In this document: positions 34,266 to 42,793 of the stretch, piece by piece
Layout of the letters: every line of letters begins with the position of its first letter
Numbering within the stretch: the first letter of the stretch is position 1
Assembly: GCF_030546645.1 (NCBI RefSeq)
Contig: NZ_JAUOTO010000005.1
Location: 248,001-312,000, forward strand
Source of the DNA: Flavitalea plasmicola
Lineage (GTDB): Bacteria > Bacteroidota > Bacteroidia > Chitinophagales > Chitinophagaceae
DNA: 64,000 bases
Direction: 5' to 3'
Notes under the pieces: model-generated
What the model saw: the letters and a program-made list of their open reading frames with translations, nothing else
Told to the model about the DNA's origin: nothing
Database searches by the model: none
Position numbers and translations under genes: made by a program

Positions 34266-37200
34266 TTAAAAATTAAGTTGGAGCCCTAACAGCAGCTGAA
34301 TGGTGGAAGGATAATAAGACAGCGTGTTGTTCACGCCGGGATACAGGCCATTCACGGGTATCAGGTCCGGGTCCCCGCCCGTGAAGCCAGTGAAGGTGTG
34401 CAGGTTCCTTCCGGTGGCATACAGCCGCAGCGATCGCAGGTATTTTGAATTAAACGGTTTCGTATAGCCGATGGATACATTTGCGAGCTTTACAAAGCTC
34501 CCGGATTCCAGGAAATAGTCCGACAACACGGAATAAGTGGAGGGATTGGTGAGCTTTGCATATTTGCTGCCATTGTAGGCTGAAGTAAGTACGTTGGCGT
34601 CCTGCTGTGTGGATGGCGTGCCGAGATAGAAGGCAACGGTGTTGAATATTTTGTAGCCGAAAGCGCCCCGGAGGAAAATGCTCAGATCCCAGTTCCTGTA
34701 GGAGAAGCTGTGGCCCATGCTGGCCGTAAATTGGGGAAGGCCGTTGCCGACGAATCGTTTGTCGTCGTTGTTGGCCTTGTCGCCCGTGATGACGGTGCCT
34801 TTTTTATCGTATACCAGCAGCGCGCCTGTAGGGTCCACGCCGGCGGACTTTTGCGCATAGAAGCCGCCGATCCTTTGGTCCTCCTGCAAACGCTGGAGAT
34901 TGCCGGGGCTGCCGGGGCCGGGCATGGAGACGACATCGATGTATTTCTGGCCTTTGAAGAGGTCGTTGGAAAAAGAGACGAACTTATTGTTATTCGTGGC
35001 GCCTGCAAACGACACATTGTAAGCAAAATGCTTTCCTCTTAACACGGTGGCGTTGAGCTGGATCTCGAAGCCGGAATTCTTCATGGTGCCTACATTGGCA
35101 TAGGTCTGATTTTGTACGTTGGGGGGATTGGGGACATTGTACCAGCCCAGCAGGTCCTTGTTCGTGCGGGTGTAGTAATTGATGCTGCCGTAGAGGGTGT
35201 TGCCCAACGCGGAAAAGTCGAGACCGACATTGAAGTTGGACGCTTTTTCCCAGCGAAGGTCGTAATTGGTGTTCTGGCTGGGGCCCCACACCTGGTAGGT
35301 GGTCCCGTTAAACACATAATAGCCATATCCGCTGTAGGTGTCGAGGGAAAGGTAATTGCCAAAGTCCTGGTTGCCTGTCTCGCCATAGTCCGCCCTTAGC
35401 TTCAGCTCGTTCAGCCACGTGATGCCAGTCATGAAAGTTTCGCGGGTTATCCGCCAGGCCACGGAGGCGGCGGGGAAGTTGCCCCATTTGTTGTTCACGC
35501 CGAATTTGGAAGAGCCTTCCCGCCGGATGCTGGCTGACAGGTAATATTTCTGATCGAAATCATAGTTGAGCCTGCCGAAAAAGGCTATCAGCTTCGAGCT
35601 GTTCCTGTAGGAGCCGACGCCATTCTGTCCTGCCTGGAGGTTCCAGATGCCCGTGCCGAGGTTATTAAAGGTGAGGACATCGGAGGGGAAGTCCTGGTTG
35701 GACGCGCTGAAGCCGGATGAGGTGAAGTACTGGTAGGAATAGCCCGCCAGCAATTTTACCGCATGCTCTTTCACCTGTAACGAATAATTACCCAGCCACT
35801 CGAAGCTTTTCTGGTCATTCTCGTCCAGGGACTGGGCGCCATAGCTGCGACCGGTGCCGCCGTTCCTTTTCAGGACGTAGCTTACGGTGGAGGGCGTGAA
35901 GTCCTCATTCCGGAACGAGGAGGTGACTTCGCCCAGGGTGACGATGGTGTTCAGGTTGGGCAGGATGTTGACCTTCATGGACCCGTTGATGTCGAGGTAC
36001 TTTATTTCCTGCGGGGCCAGGATGGACTTTGCCACTTCCACGGGGTTGTTGGCAAAGAAGCCGGTGGTGATATAGGCATATTTACCTGTGCTGTCCAGGA
36101 CAGACAGCGTGGGGTTGAGGGTGAGGGCGTAATTAAACCCGGAGTAGTCCGCGCGGTTGGTCTTAGCATACCGGGGCGCCACATTCAGGGATATGTCGAA
36201 AAGGTTGTTGGCAGATCGGTGGTTGAGGTTGATACGCCCGCCATACTCCTGTTTCGAGGCCCTGAGGTCAATGCCTTCCGCGTTCCTGTAGTCCAGGGAG
36301 GCCATGTAATTGGTCCTGGCGCTGCCGCCGGAGAATTGCAGGGTATGTTTCTGGGAAAAGGCGGGGTTCCTGCTGACGGCTTTCAGCCAGTCGGTGTTGC
36401 CGCCGAAGTCGACGCCGCGTTTGTGCGCCAGGAACTGGTCTTTTGAAAGGACGGACAGCTTGTTGGTGGCAAAGTCAAAGCCTGTATATCCATCATAGAA
36501 TACCCGGGGTTCGGCGCTGCCTTTTTTGGTGGTGATGAGAATGACGCCGTTGCTGCCCCTGGTGCCATAGATGGCCGAGGCGGCGCCGCCTTTCAGGACG
36601 TCGATGGACTCGATATCATTCTGGTTGATATTATCGAGGTTGCCGCCCGGTATGCCGTTGATGACGTACAGGGGTCCCAGGCCGGCGTCACGGGAGGATA
36701 CGCCTCTCATCTGAATGTTGGGGGTGGAGTTCGGATCGGCGGAGGCTGTATTGGTAATGGACAGCCCGGCTATCTTACCCTGCATGGACATCAGGGGGCT
36801 GTTGGAGCCCACCGTGAGCAGGTCTTTCGCACTGAGGTGCGTGACGGCGCTGGAAATCTCCTTATTGCTCAGGGTGCCATACCCGATGACAACGATCTCA
36901 TCCTGCTGGGAAGCTTTTGTCTTGAGCGAGATGCTGAGCGTGGTCTTGTCCCCCACGACGGCTTCCTGGGTTTCCATGCCGATCATGGAAAAGATGAGCA
37001 CTTCCCCGTTGTTGGCATCAATGGTAAACTCTCCGGCGGCGTTGGTGGTGGTGCCTTTCGTCGTGCCTTTTACGGAGACGCTGACATTGGCCAGGGGTTC
37101 GCCTTTTTCATTTTTGATGGTGCCGGTGATGGGTTTCAGCAGGCCTTCCTTGCCCGAAACGACCAATATGACCAGGTCTTTTTTATTGACGCTGTAGGTC

Positions 37201-37583
37201 AGACCCGTGCCGTCCAGGATCTTTCTCATCACTTCGTCGATGTTGGCATTGTTAAGAGTGAGGGTGATCCTGTTCTTTTCGAAAACGGGATTGTCATTGT
37301 ATAAGAAACGGTAGTCGGAGCGCTCTTCGATCAGGGCGAGCACATTGCCCAGGGGTTCTTTCTTTACAGAAAAGGTCATCGTCTTCTGTGAGTAAGCGAA
37401 TGCTGCTACCTGTAAGCTGAAGATCGTGGTGATGAAGAAAGAAATTCTCATAATCCATCTCATTGCGTTGGGAAAAAGGGTCCCTTCCCAACCGCAGTTA
37501 GCTTTAAAAAAAATCATACCTTTAAGATTGTTAGGTAATAAATAAGGGCCTGCTTTCCACGGGAGACCCTGTTTTCCTGACAT
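34266..37583 (-). CDS. SusC-family TonB-dependent transporter with STN domain (1105 aa)
   Basis: The N-terminus contains a signal sequence (MRISFFITTIFSLQVAAFAY) at about residues 45-64. An STN domain (PLGNVLALIEERSDYRFLYN), a carboxypeptidase-regulatory-like domain, the plug (NQNDIESIDVLKGGAASAIY) and the barrel follow. The STN domain fits signalling through the FecR encoded just upstream at 37648. The first Met (37583) gives a long pre-signal segment; internal starts such as 37460 or 37448 are equally plausible. Its leader contains the hairpin at 37587-37615. Confidence 0.94.
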   Translation of the reverse strand: MSGKQGLPWKAGPYLLPNNLKGMIFFKANCGWEGTLFPNAMRWIMRISFFITTIFSLQVAAFAYSQKTMTFSVKKEPLGNVLALIEERSDYRFLYNDNPVFEKNRITLTLNNANIDEVMRKILDGTGLTYSVNKKDLVILVVSGKEGLLKPITGTIKNEKGEPLANVSVSVKGTTKGTTTNAAGEFTIDANNGEVLIFSMIGMETQEAVVGDKTTLSISLKTKASQQDEIVVIGYGTLSNKEISSAVTHLSAKDLLTVGSNSPLMSMQGKIAGLSITNTASADPNSTPNIQMRGVSSRDAGLGPLYVINGIPGGNLDNINQNDIESIDVLKGGAASAIYGTRGSNGVILITTKKGSAEPRVFYDGYTGFDFATNKLSVLSKDQFLAHKRGVDFGGNTDWLKAVSRNPAFSQKHTLQFSGGSARTNYMASLDYRNAEGIDLRASKQEYGGRINLNHRSANNLFDISLNVAPRYAKTNRADYSGFNYALTLNPTLSVLDSTGKYAYITTGFFANNPVEVAKSILAPQEIKYLDINGSMKVNILPNLNTIVTLGEVTSSFRNEDFTPSTVSYVLKRNGGTGRSYGAQSLDENDQKSFEWLGNYSLQVKEHAVKLLAGYSYQYFTSSGFSASNQDFPSDVLTFNNLGTGIWNLQAGQNGVGSYRNSSKLIAFFGRLNYDFDQKYYLSASIRREGSSKFGVNNKWGNFPAASVAWRITRETFMTGITWLNELKLRADYGETGNQDFGNYLSLDTYSGYGYYVFNGTTYQVWGPSQNTNYDLRWEKASNFNVGLDFSALGNTLYGSINYYTRTNKDLLGWYNVPNPPNVQNQTYANVGTMKNSGFEIQLNATVLRGKHFAYNVSFAGATNNNKFVSFSNDLFKGQKYIDVVSMPGPGSPGNLQRLQEDQRIGGFYAQKSAGVDPTGALLVYDKKGTVITGDKANNDDKRFVGNGLPQFTASMGHSFSYRNWDLSIFLRGAFGYKIFNTVAFYLGTPSTQQDANVLTSAYNGSKYAKLTNPSTYSVLSDYFLESGSFVKLANVSIGYTKPFNSKYLRSLRLYATGRNLHTFTGFTGGDPDLIPVNGLYPGVNNTLSYYPSTIQLLLGLQLNF

Positions 37584-37586
37584 ACG

Positions 37587-37615
37587 GGGAGATGCTTTTT
37601 CATCTCCCTTTTTTT
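37587..37615 (+). terminator. Strong hairpin with plus-strand T-run in the fecR-susC spacer
   Basis: GGGAGATG and CATCTCCC form a perfect 8-bp stem around CTTTTT, followed by seven T on the plus strand. The flanking genes are on the minus strand, where the hairpin follows an A-run and lacks a U-tail. It may stop antisense transcription or act as a processing or stability hairpin between fecR and susC. Confidence 0.6.
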
Positions 37616-37647
37616 ATTCTTTGAATTTGCTCATGTTGTGTTTTTGG

Positions 37648-38928
37648 TTAGTTAATAGGGTTAATTTTTTTGCTGATGGTCACTACGCCACCGTCTATCT
37701 TATAATTAAAAGGAGTCAGCTGCTGTAAGGCATCCAGGGCTTCCGTGAGGCTTTCTTTCTCCAGCGATCCTGTCAGGGACAGTTGCTCCGAGATCCTGTC
37801 TTTGAATTTTATGCGGACCTGGAACCATCTTTCCATTTTCTGCGCGACGCTGTAAAAGGGCTCTTTGCTGAAGACGAGCTTGTCCTGCACCCAGACGATC
37901 TCGTTGATCGTGCTATCGATGGGATTGGGCTTTATCCTGTTCATCTGCACGAAGGTTTGGGCTGGCTTACGGGTGGCCAGGGCCTTGCCATCGCCGGACG
38001 AGGGGAGCGGAGAGGGCTCTTTTCCAAACACTATTTTTTCATTTGGCCGCATGCGGATGGGTCTTTCGGGGTCATCAATGGAGCTGACCTCTATGCTGCC
38101 CCGGATCAGGGAGGTTTCGATGGTCGAATCATCGGAATAGGCCCGTACATTAAAGGCCGTGCCCATGACCCTGATCCTCACGGCGCCGGCTATCACGGTG
38201 AGTGGAACGGACTCATTCTTCGAAATATCGAAGAAGGCTTCTCCTGTCAGGCTGATCTCTCTTTTGGTCGCGCCAAAATCCTTGTTATACACCAGCTTGC
38301 TATGCCTGTTCAGCATGACGATGGAGCCATCGGGCAGCTGGACCTTGGATTTCGACAGGCTGGTGGCCACTTCGTTCTGTTTGTTTTCGATGAGATGGAG
38401 TGGGTTTTTCAGTTGATACACCCAAACGGCGCCTACGACCAGGCAGCAGCACACAGCGGCCCAGGCCATGACCCTTTTGAGGACACGGGATGGGGGCGGG
38501 AAGTCTTCGGCGGCGGAGAAGTCCTGCTGATCTGGCTGGGCGGACTGGGGCGCTACTTCGCCGGAGGCATCGAAGCGGATATCATTGGGGTGGATACCAT
38601 CGGGACGGATTTGATTGGGGCGGACTTCATTGGTGTGGGTATGATCGGGAAGGATATCATCGGTGCGGATCTCATCCGGACGGACCTCTTCCGGGCGGAG
38701 GGGGGCCAGCGCTGCGATCCTGGCGGCAATCGACTGCCTGCTCTTTTCCTCATCCGCGGGCGTCGTGAGCTTTTTGACGTCCATATCCTTCAGCCGGGAG
38801 AATGTTTCGTTCAGTTCGAATACATCCTGGTGCAGCCGTAGCAGCTGGTCCAATTCCTCCTGCTCGTCTCCGGAAAGTTCGTTGTTATGTTTTCGGGCCA
38901 ATAATTCCCACAGCCTGCTTGCGGACAT
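37648..38928 (-). CDS. FecR-family anti-sigma factor with pentapeptide-repeat linker (426 aa)
   Basis: The N-terminal anti-sigma segment covers residues 1-77. A linker of nine pentapeptide-like repeats (78-122) follows, then a membrane helix (VMAWAAVCCCLVVGAVWVYQ, ~152-171). The FecR domain (VQLPDGSIVMLNRHSKLVYN, ISLTGEAFFDISKN) and a DUF4974-like end (EPFYSVAQKMERWFQVRIKF) complete it. It pairs with the sigma factor at 39073-39642 and the STN-bearing SusC at 34266. The repeat linker is cytoplasmic in the usual topology and is absent from the second FecR in this window. Confidence 0.93.
   Translation of the reverse strand: MSASRLWELLARKHNNELSGDEQEELDQLLRLHQDVFELNETFSRLKDMDVKKLTTPADEEKSRQSIAARIAALAPLRPEEVRPDEIRTDDILPDHTHTNEVRPNQIRPDGIHPNDIRFDASGEVAPQSAQPDQQDFSAAEDFPPPSRVLKRVMAWAAVCCCLVVGAVWVYQLKNPLHLIENKQNEVATSLSKSKVQLPDGSIVMLNRHSKLVYNKDFGATKREISLTGEAFFDISKNESVPLTVIAGAVRIRVMGTAFNVRAYSDDSTIETSLIRGSIEVSSIDDPERPIRMRPNEKIVFGKEPSPLPSSGDGKALATRKPAQTFVQMNRIKPNPIDSTINEIVWVQDKLVFSKEPFYSVAQKMERWFQVRIKFKDRISEQLSLTGSLEKESLTEALDALQQLTPFNYKIDGGVVTISKKINPIN
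38563..38697 (-). repeat. 15-nt tandem repeat encoding pentapeptides in FecR
   Basis: Nine consecutive 5-residue units follow the pattern R/H-P/T-x-x-I/V: RPEEV, RPDEI, RTDDI, LPDHT, HTNEV, RPNQI, RPDGI, HPNDI, RFDAS. At DNA level the period is 15 nt, so unit gain or loss keeps the frame. Confidence 0.85.
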
Positions 38929-39072
38929 ATTTGATAACGATGTTGTGTCTCCAGGAAGGAGACACGCGCGGGGCTGTTACCCCCAAAAGGGAGAAAAAGA
39001 TTTTTTGGCGGGGGGGACGGATGAGGTGGTTGGAGGGGATGGAACGGATGGAGGAATGGGCGGGCGGGGTAT

Positions 39073-39642
39073 TTATACGAGCTTGAACAGGATGGAGGCG
39101 CTCAGCTTTTTTAAGGCAATGGCCATTTGATTTTCCACTGTTTTTTCCGAGATCTCCAGTAGTTCGGCCACTTCGCTGTATTTCAGGTTGTTTTCTCGCG
39201 TCAGGCGGAAGACCATCCTGCATTTGGGAGGCAGGGCGTTGATGGCGTCATTGATACATTTGAGCATTTCAGAGCTGATGAGGATCTCGTAAGGGTCTTT
39301 TTCGAGGATGCATTCCAGCTCCGGGAACTTATCCAGGGACTCGAAGACGGGGGATTTCTTTTTCAGGTGCCGGAGCGCTTTGTTCTTTGCACAGATGAAA
39401 AGATACATCTCGGGTTTTCTGACATCGGCCAGCAAGTGCCGCTTTTGCCAGATGTCCACAAAGATATCGTTGGTGATCTCCTCGGCTGCCTCTTTCTGCT
39501 GGACGATGGAGAATATATAGGCGTAAAGACGGTGAAAATAGTGGGTATGTAATTGCCATAAGGCGGCCTCATCCGGGTTGCCCGACAGGCGTCTGAATAG
39601 CGAAAGGATATCTTTTTCAGATGGTGCAGGCATCAGCAGCAA
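39073..39642 (-). CDS. ECF RNA polymerase sigma factor (189 aa)
   Basis: Region 2 (YIFSIVQQKEAAEEITNDIF) and region 4 (LPPKCRMVFRLTRENNLKYS, AELLEISEKTVENQMAIALK) are at normal spacing for the Bacteroidota sigma-70 family that partners FecR. It is the first gene of the minus-strand sigma-FecR-SusC-SusD operon. The 144-bp gap to fecR is GC-rich and without features. Confidence 0.93.
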   Translation of the reverse strand: MLLMPAPSEKDILSLFRRLSGNPDEAALWQLHTHYFHRLYAYIFSIVQQKEAAEEITNDIFVDIWQKRHLLADVRKPEMYLFICAKNKALRHLKKKSPVFESLDKFPELECILEKDPYEILISSEMLKCINDAINALPPKCRMVFRLTRENNLKYSEVAELLEISEKTVENQMAIALKKLSASILFKLV

Positions 39643-39792
39643 TCAATTTAGCGTTGGAAACGGGATTAAAGTTATGGAGATCCGGCCTATCCAACAAAGT
39701 AAATTTGGGCTGCTGCCCAGCTGCTGTCCTGCAAAGATATTTCCCGCCAATGCCTGGAAATAGCCTAATTTTAGTGTCCTAATAAACTTTCC

Positions 39793-40041
39793 ATGGAGAT
39801 CCGCATACATAATATCAGTCTCAATACGACGGACACGGAGATACGAAAATTGTTCTCCCCTTATGGTAATGTCGACTCGGCGATGGTGAACAGGAATTCC
39901 CTGAATGGCCGCTCGTTAAAGAGCGGACTTGTCAGCATGCCGGTGGAGACGCAGGCCAGGCAGGCGATTGCTTCTCTCGACAAAACCACATTCGACGGAA
40001 AGATCATTTCCGTCAGCGAGATGCCGCCGGATTTTTACTGA
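39793..40041 (+). CDS. Small RRM RNA-binding protein (82 aa)
   Basis: An RRM fold is indicated by an RNP2-like first strand (IRIHNISLNTTDTEIRKLFS) and SPYGNVDSAMV. The central strand (LKSGLVSMPV) lacks the aromatic residues of a canonical RNP1, so RNA affinity may differ from the classical type. It ends EMPPDFY without the Gly-rich tail of other bacterial RRM proteins. It is the first of three RRM genes within 3 kb. Confidence 0.75.
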   Translation: MEIRIHNISLNTTDTEIRKLFSPYGNVDSAMVNRNSLNGRSLKSGLVSMPVETQARQAIASLDKTTFDGKIISVSEMPPDFY

Positions 40042-40074
40042 TCTTCCGCTCGTCTGGCGTTTGGTCAGGTGCCG

Positions 40075-40329
40075 TTATTTTTGGCTGAGCCTTGTAAATT
40101 CGGCGCCATTAAAGATCCTGGACAGGTTGATATCCTTTGATTCTTTGTAATCCGTCAGATTCTTCGACGATACGATACGCCAGAAGTTCTTCTTCTTCAA
40201 TTCCAGGAAGTCGGAAGTTCTGATAAAGATCCCTTCCACGGTCCCTCTTGTCTTGAAAAAGATCTTTGCCGGTTCCTTAAGATCTTCCTTGTTGCCTGCG
40301 ATGAATTTTTCTATCTGTTCAATTGTCAT
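40075..40329 (-). CDS. Hypothetical protein (84 aa)
   Basis: The protein is compact and charged, with helical N-terminus (TIEQIEKFIAGNKEDLKEPA) and beta-type sequence around GTVEGIFIRTSDFLELKKKN. No family is recognised. It lies 47 bp downstream of the KAS III gene on the same strand and could be co-transcribed with it. Confidence 0.55.
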   Translation of the reverse strand: MTIEQIEKFIAGNKEDLKEPAKIFFKTRGTVEGIFIRTSDFLELKKKNFWRIVSSKNLTDYKESKDINLSRIFNGAEFTRLSQK

Positions 40330-40376
40330 AATAATGTTTTTCGATCAGCGACTTATATATAGAGCCTGGGCAATCC

Positions 40377-41453
40377 TCAATTGCACCCATAGCATATTGC
40401 ATTTATGTTCATGCCTGCGCCGACGGACGCAAAGATAACGACATCGCCTCTATTCAGCTGAAATCCTGTCATTTTACCTCTGCTGACCAGGTCGAACAGG
40501 GTGGGAATGGTGGCGACGGAGCTGTTGCCCAGCCACTGAATGGTCATGGGCATCACATGGTGCGGCACTTCTGTGACCCCGTACAGTGCGTAAAAGCTTT
40601 TTACGATCGCTTCGTCCATTTTTTCGTTGGCCTGGTGGATGAAGATCGCTTTCAGCTCGTCAATGGCTATGCCGGCGGCGTCGAGGCAGTCCTTCATGGC
40701 TAGCGGCACATGGCGTAAAGCGTATTCATAGACTTTCCGGCCTTTCATTTTGATGTAACGCTGTTCGTGTCCGGATGAAGGCTTGTATGTGCCGTTGATA
40801 CGAATGAATGTTGTCTCTTCTCCGCAATCGGAGCGGACTTTGGCGGAGAGGATGCCTGTTCTCCCGTGTTCCGGCTTGTTGTATTCGAGGGTACAGGCGC
40901 CTGCGCCATCGGAAAAGATCATGCCGTCCCTGTCATGCTGGTCTACGACGCGCGACAATGTCTCGGCGCCGATGACGAGGGCTTTTTTAGCCATGCCTGC
41001 TTTAAAGAATGCGTCTGCCTGTATGATACCCTGCAGCCAGCCGGGACAGCCGAATATAAGGTCGTACGGAATGCAGGAAGGATTTGTTATGCCCAATATT
41101 TTTTTTACCCGTGATGCCAGTGAGGGAACGAGATCTGTCCGGCCGGATGTGCCGCAGATGTCCCCGAAATTATGTGCGACGATCAGTTGATCGATGGATT
41201 CTCTGTCTATTTTACTGTTCAGTATGGCCTCTTCCGCTGCCATGGCCGCCATTTGGGATGCGGGTACCGAGGACGCGCTGTAGCGACGTTCCCTGATCCC
41301 TGTGATCTTGCTGAACTTGGTGATGATCTCGTCTGTGGGACTATCCAGCAATGCGCCCTCTTCCGAATAGAACGTGTTGTTTAAAAAATCGCTATTCTTT
41401 ACTATTAATTCAGGGATGTAAGATCCGGAGCCTGTGATAATTGACCGATGCAT
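40377..41453 (-). CDS. 3-oxoacyl-ACP synthase III-like (KAS III) enzyme (358 aa)
   Basis: The thiolase fold carries the full KAS III triad: Cys136 in DLIFGCPGW, His273 in IFIHQAN and Asn310 in WLGNSSVAT. The protein condenses an acyl-CoA starter with malonyl-ACP or a related acceptor. It is longer than housekeeping FabH (~330 aa) and stands alone, without fatty-acid synthesis genes, so a specialised lipid or natural-product role is likely. The His-Gln-Ala-Asn and LGN motifs argue against a degenerate copy. Confidence 0.9.
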   Translation of the reverse strand: MHRSIITGSGSYIPELIVKNSDFLNNTFYSEEGALLDSPTDEIITKFSKITGIRERRYSASSVPASQMAAMAAEEAILNSKIDRESIDQLIVAHNFGDICGTSGRTDLVPSLASRVKKILGITNPSCIPYDLIFGCPGWLQGIIQADAFFKAGMAKKALVIGAETLSRVVDQHDRDGMIFSDGAGACTLEYNKPEHGRTGILSAKVRSDCGEETTFIRINGTYKPSSGHEQRYIKMKGRKVYEYALRHVPLAMKDCLDAAGIAIDELKAIFIHQANEKMDEAIVKSFYALYGVTEVPHHVMPMTIQWLGNSSVATIPTLFDLVSRGKMTGFQLNRGDVVIFASVGAGMNINAICYGCN

Positions 41454-41522
41454 AGTTTACTCATTAAAGGAAAGTAAGTTCATTGGTATTTATTTTGCTT
41501 ACCTTTAATTATAATAATTTAC

Positions 41523-41789
41523 ATGATTAAAAAAATTTCCGGCATTGAGCTGTTAAAAAAGAATTTCGGCAGCGTTGAAGTGAAGTTCATCGAATTTTTC
41601 GAGAAGGGTGAGCCGCGTTGGCCAATGGAGAGCCGCGACTATCTTCGAAATCATCATCAAAGCCTTGATCAGTTTTTCCCGGCGACTATTTCCTGGGAGA
41701 AGTTGAAGTTCAACGGACTCCCGGATAATATCATGCAAGAAGTTCATGCCGCTTATGAAGCTTTCGAGCGGGGAGAAGAATACAACTGA
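41523..41789 (+). CDS. Hypothetical protein (88 aa)
   Basis: An acidic, aromatic-rich small protein (VKFIEFFEKGEPRWPMESRD, ISWEKLKFNGLPDNIMQEVH). It is preceded by an AT-rich promoter-like region divergent from the KAS III gene and followed by a strong bidirectional terminator. No family is recognised. Confidence 0.6.
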   Translation: MIKKISGIELLKKNFGSVEVKFIEFFEKGEPRWPMESRDYLRNHHQSLDQFFPATISWEKLKFNGLPDNIMQEVHAAYEAFERGEEYN

Positions 41790-41810
41790 TCCATCTGATA
41801 CGGATAGTTT

Positions 41811-41841
41811 AAAGCCTTCAGATCCATGATCTGAAGGCTTT
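41811..41841. terminator. Bidirectional terminator
   Basis: AAAGCCTTCAGATC and GATCTGAAGGCTTT form a perfect 14-bp stem around CAT between the convergent 88-aa and RRM genes. The stem ends supply A/T runs on both strands, with TATTTATTTA following on the plus strand. Confidence 0.9.
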
Positions 41842-41847
41842 ATTTAT

Positions 41848-42138
41848 TTACCAACGGTTACTTCTGTCTCTTGAAAAGGACCCGCCGCCCCTGTTGTCTG
41901 TCTTAGGCTTAGCTTTCGATACAGAGATTGATCTGCCATCCAGCTGGGTGCCGTCAAGGTCTTTCATCGCCTCTTCGGCGGCCTTGTCTGCCATTTCCAC
42001 AAATCCGAAACCTCTCGACCTTCCGGTCTCTCTTTCCATTACTACTTTCGCGGAGGTGACTTCTCCATATTTGGCAAACATCGATCTCAGCTCTTCGTCG
42101 GTGACCTGGAAGGCCAGGTTTGAAACGTACATGTTCAT
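41848..42138 (-). CDS. RRM RNA-binding protein (96 aa)
   Basis: A canonical single RRM: RNP2 is MYVSNLAF at the N-terminus and RNP1 is SRGFGFVEM, with the usual GEVTSAKVV strand. A short basic and Ser/Gly-rich tail (GGGSFSRDRSNRW) closes it. The start at 42138 (MNMYVSN) fits the family; the earlier start at 42174 adds an unrelated hydrophobic segment. Such proteins are abundant in Bacteroidota and act as RNA chaperones or post-transcriptional regulators. Confidence 0.88.
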   Translation of the reverse strand: MNMYVSNLAFQVTDEELRSMFAKYGEVTSAKVVMERETGRSRGFGFVEMADKAAEEAMKDLDGTQLDGRSISVSKAKPKTDNRGGGSFSRDRSNRW

Positions 42139-42469
42139 AAATAAAATTAAATAGTTTAAAATGTACTGAGCCAATGCAATAAAAAGTAGAGGAAACGGGA
42201 TTCTGGAAGGGAGGAAGCAAAAAAGCGAATCAATTACTTAATGTTGTACATCTCAGGCAATGAGGTCTGAAGATACGCATTTTCAACGGGGCGGCCTAAT
42301 AAATCTCGTAAAACGGAGATTTAACACGTTGGAAACAAGATAAATTAGCTTTCTCCGGATTTATTCGTTAACTTACCTAACGTAACTCATATGGCTGCCT
42401 TTATAGTCTGATCTGCCTGTAAGCCCTATCAACAGCTCGCACGAATAAATTGCCATTAAACTTGTTTTT

Positions 42470-42703
42470 ATGCAGATCCTTATCGGCAATTTAAACTCGA
42501 ATACAACGGCAAAGCACCTGACAGACCTGTTCCTTCCTTACGGAGCAGTTTATTCTTGTAAGATCGTCAGCGACACGGCGACGGGCCATTCAATTGGCAT
42601 TGGCTATATAGATATGGAATCCCATTATGCGAAAGTGGCGATCCAACAGTTAAACCGACTACAGTTCATGAACTATTACATGGAGGTGAGTGAAGTGCAT
42701 TAG
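42470..42703 (+). CDS. RRM RNA-binding protein (77 aa)
   Basis: RNP2 (ILIGNLN) and RNP1-like (SIGIGYIDM) strands are present, with LPYGAVYSCKIVSD between. It lacks a Gly-rich tail and is shorter than the RRM protein encoded at 41848. The 295 bp upstream (42175-42469) holds the divergent promoters; I see no gene there. It is 90 bp upstream of the radical SAM gene on the same strand. Confidence 0.8.
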   Translation: MQILIGNLNSNTTAKHLTDLFLPYGAVYSCKIVSDTATGHSIGIGYIDMESHYAKVAIQQLNRLQFMNYYMEVSEVH

Positions 42704-42793
42704 TTGTTATGATGCTTTTATGATCCTCGCTGCACGGAGCTTGACGGGCAGTGGATCTTTATTTATCAGTCGGTAAACAATCTGAAAGTTATA

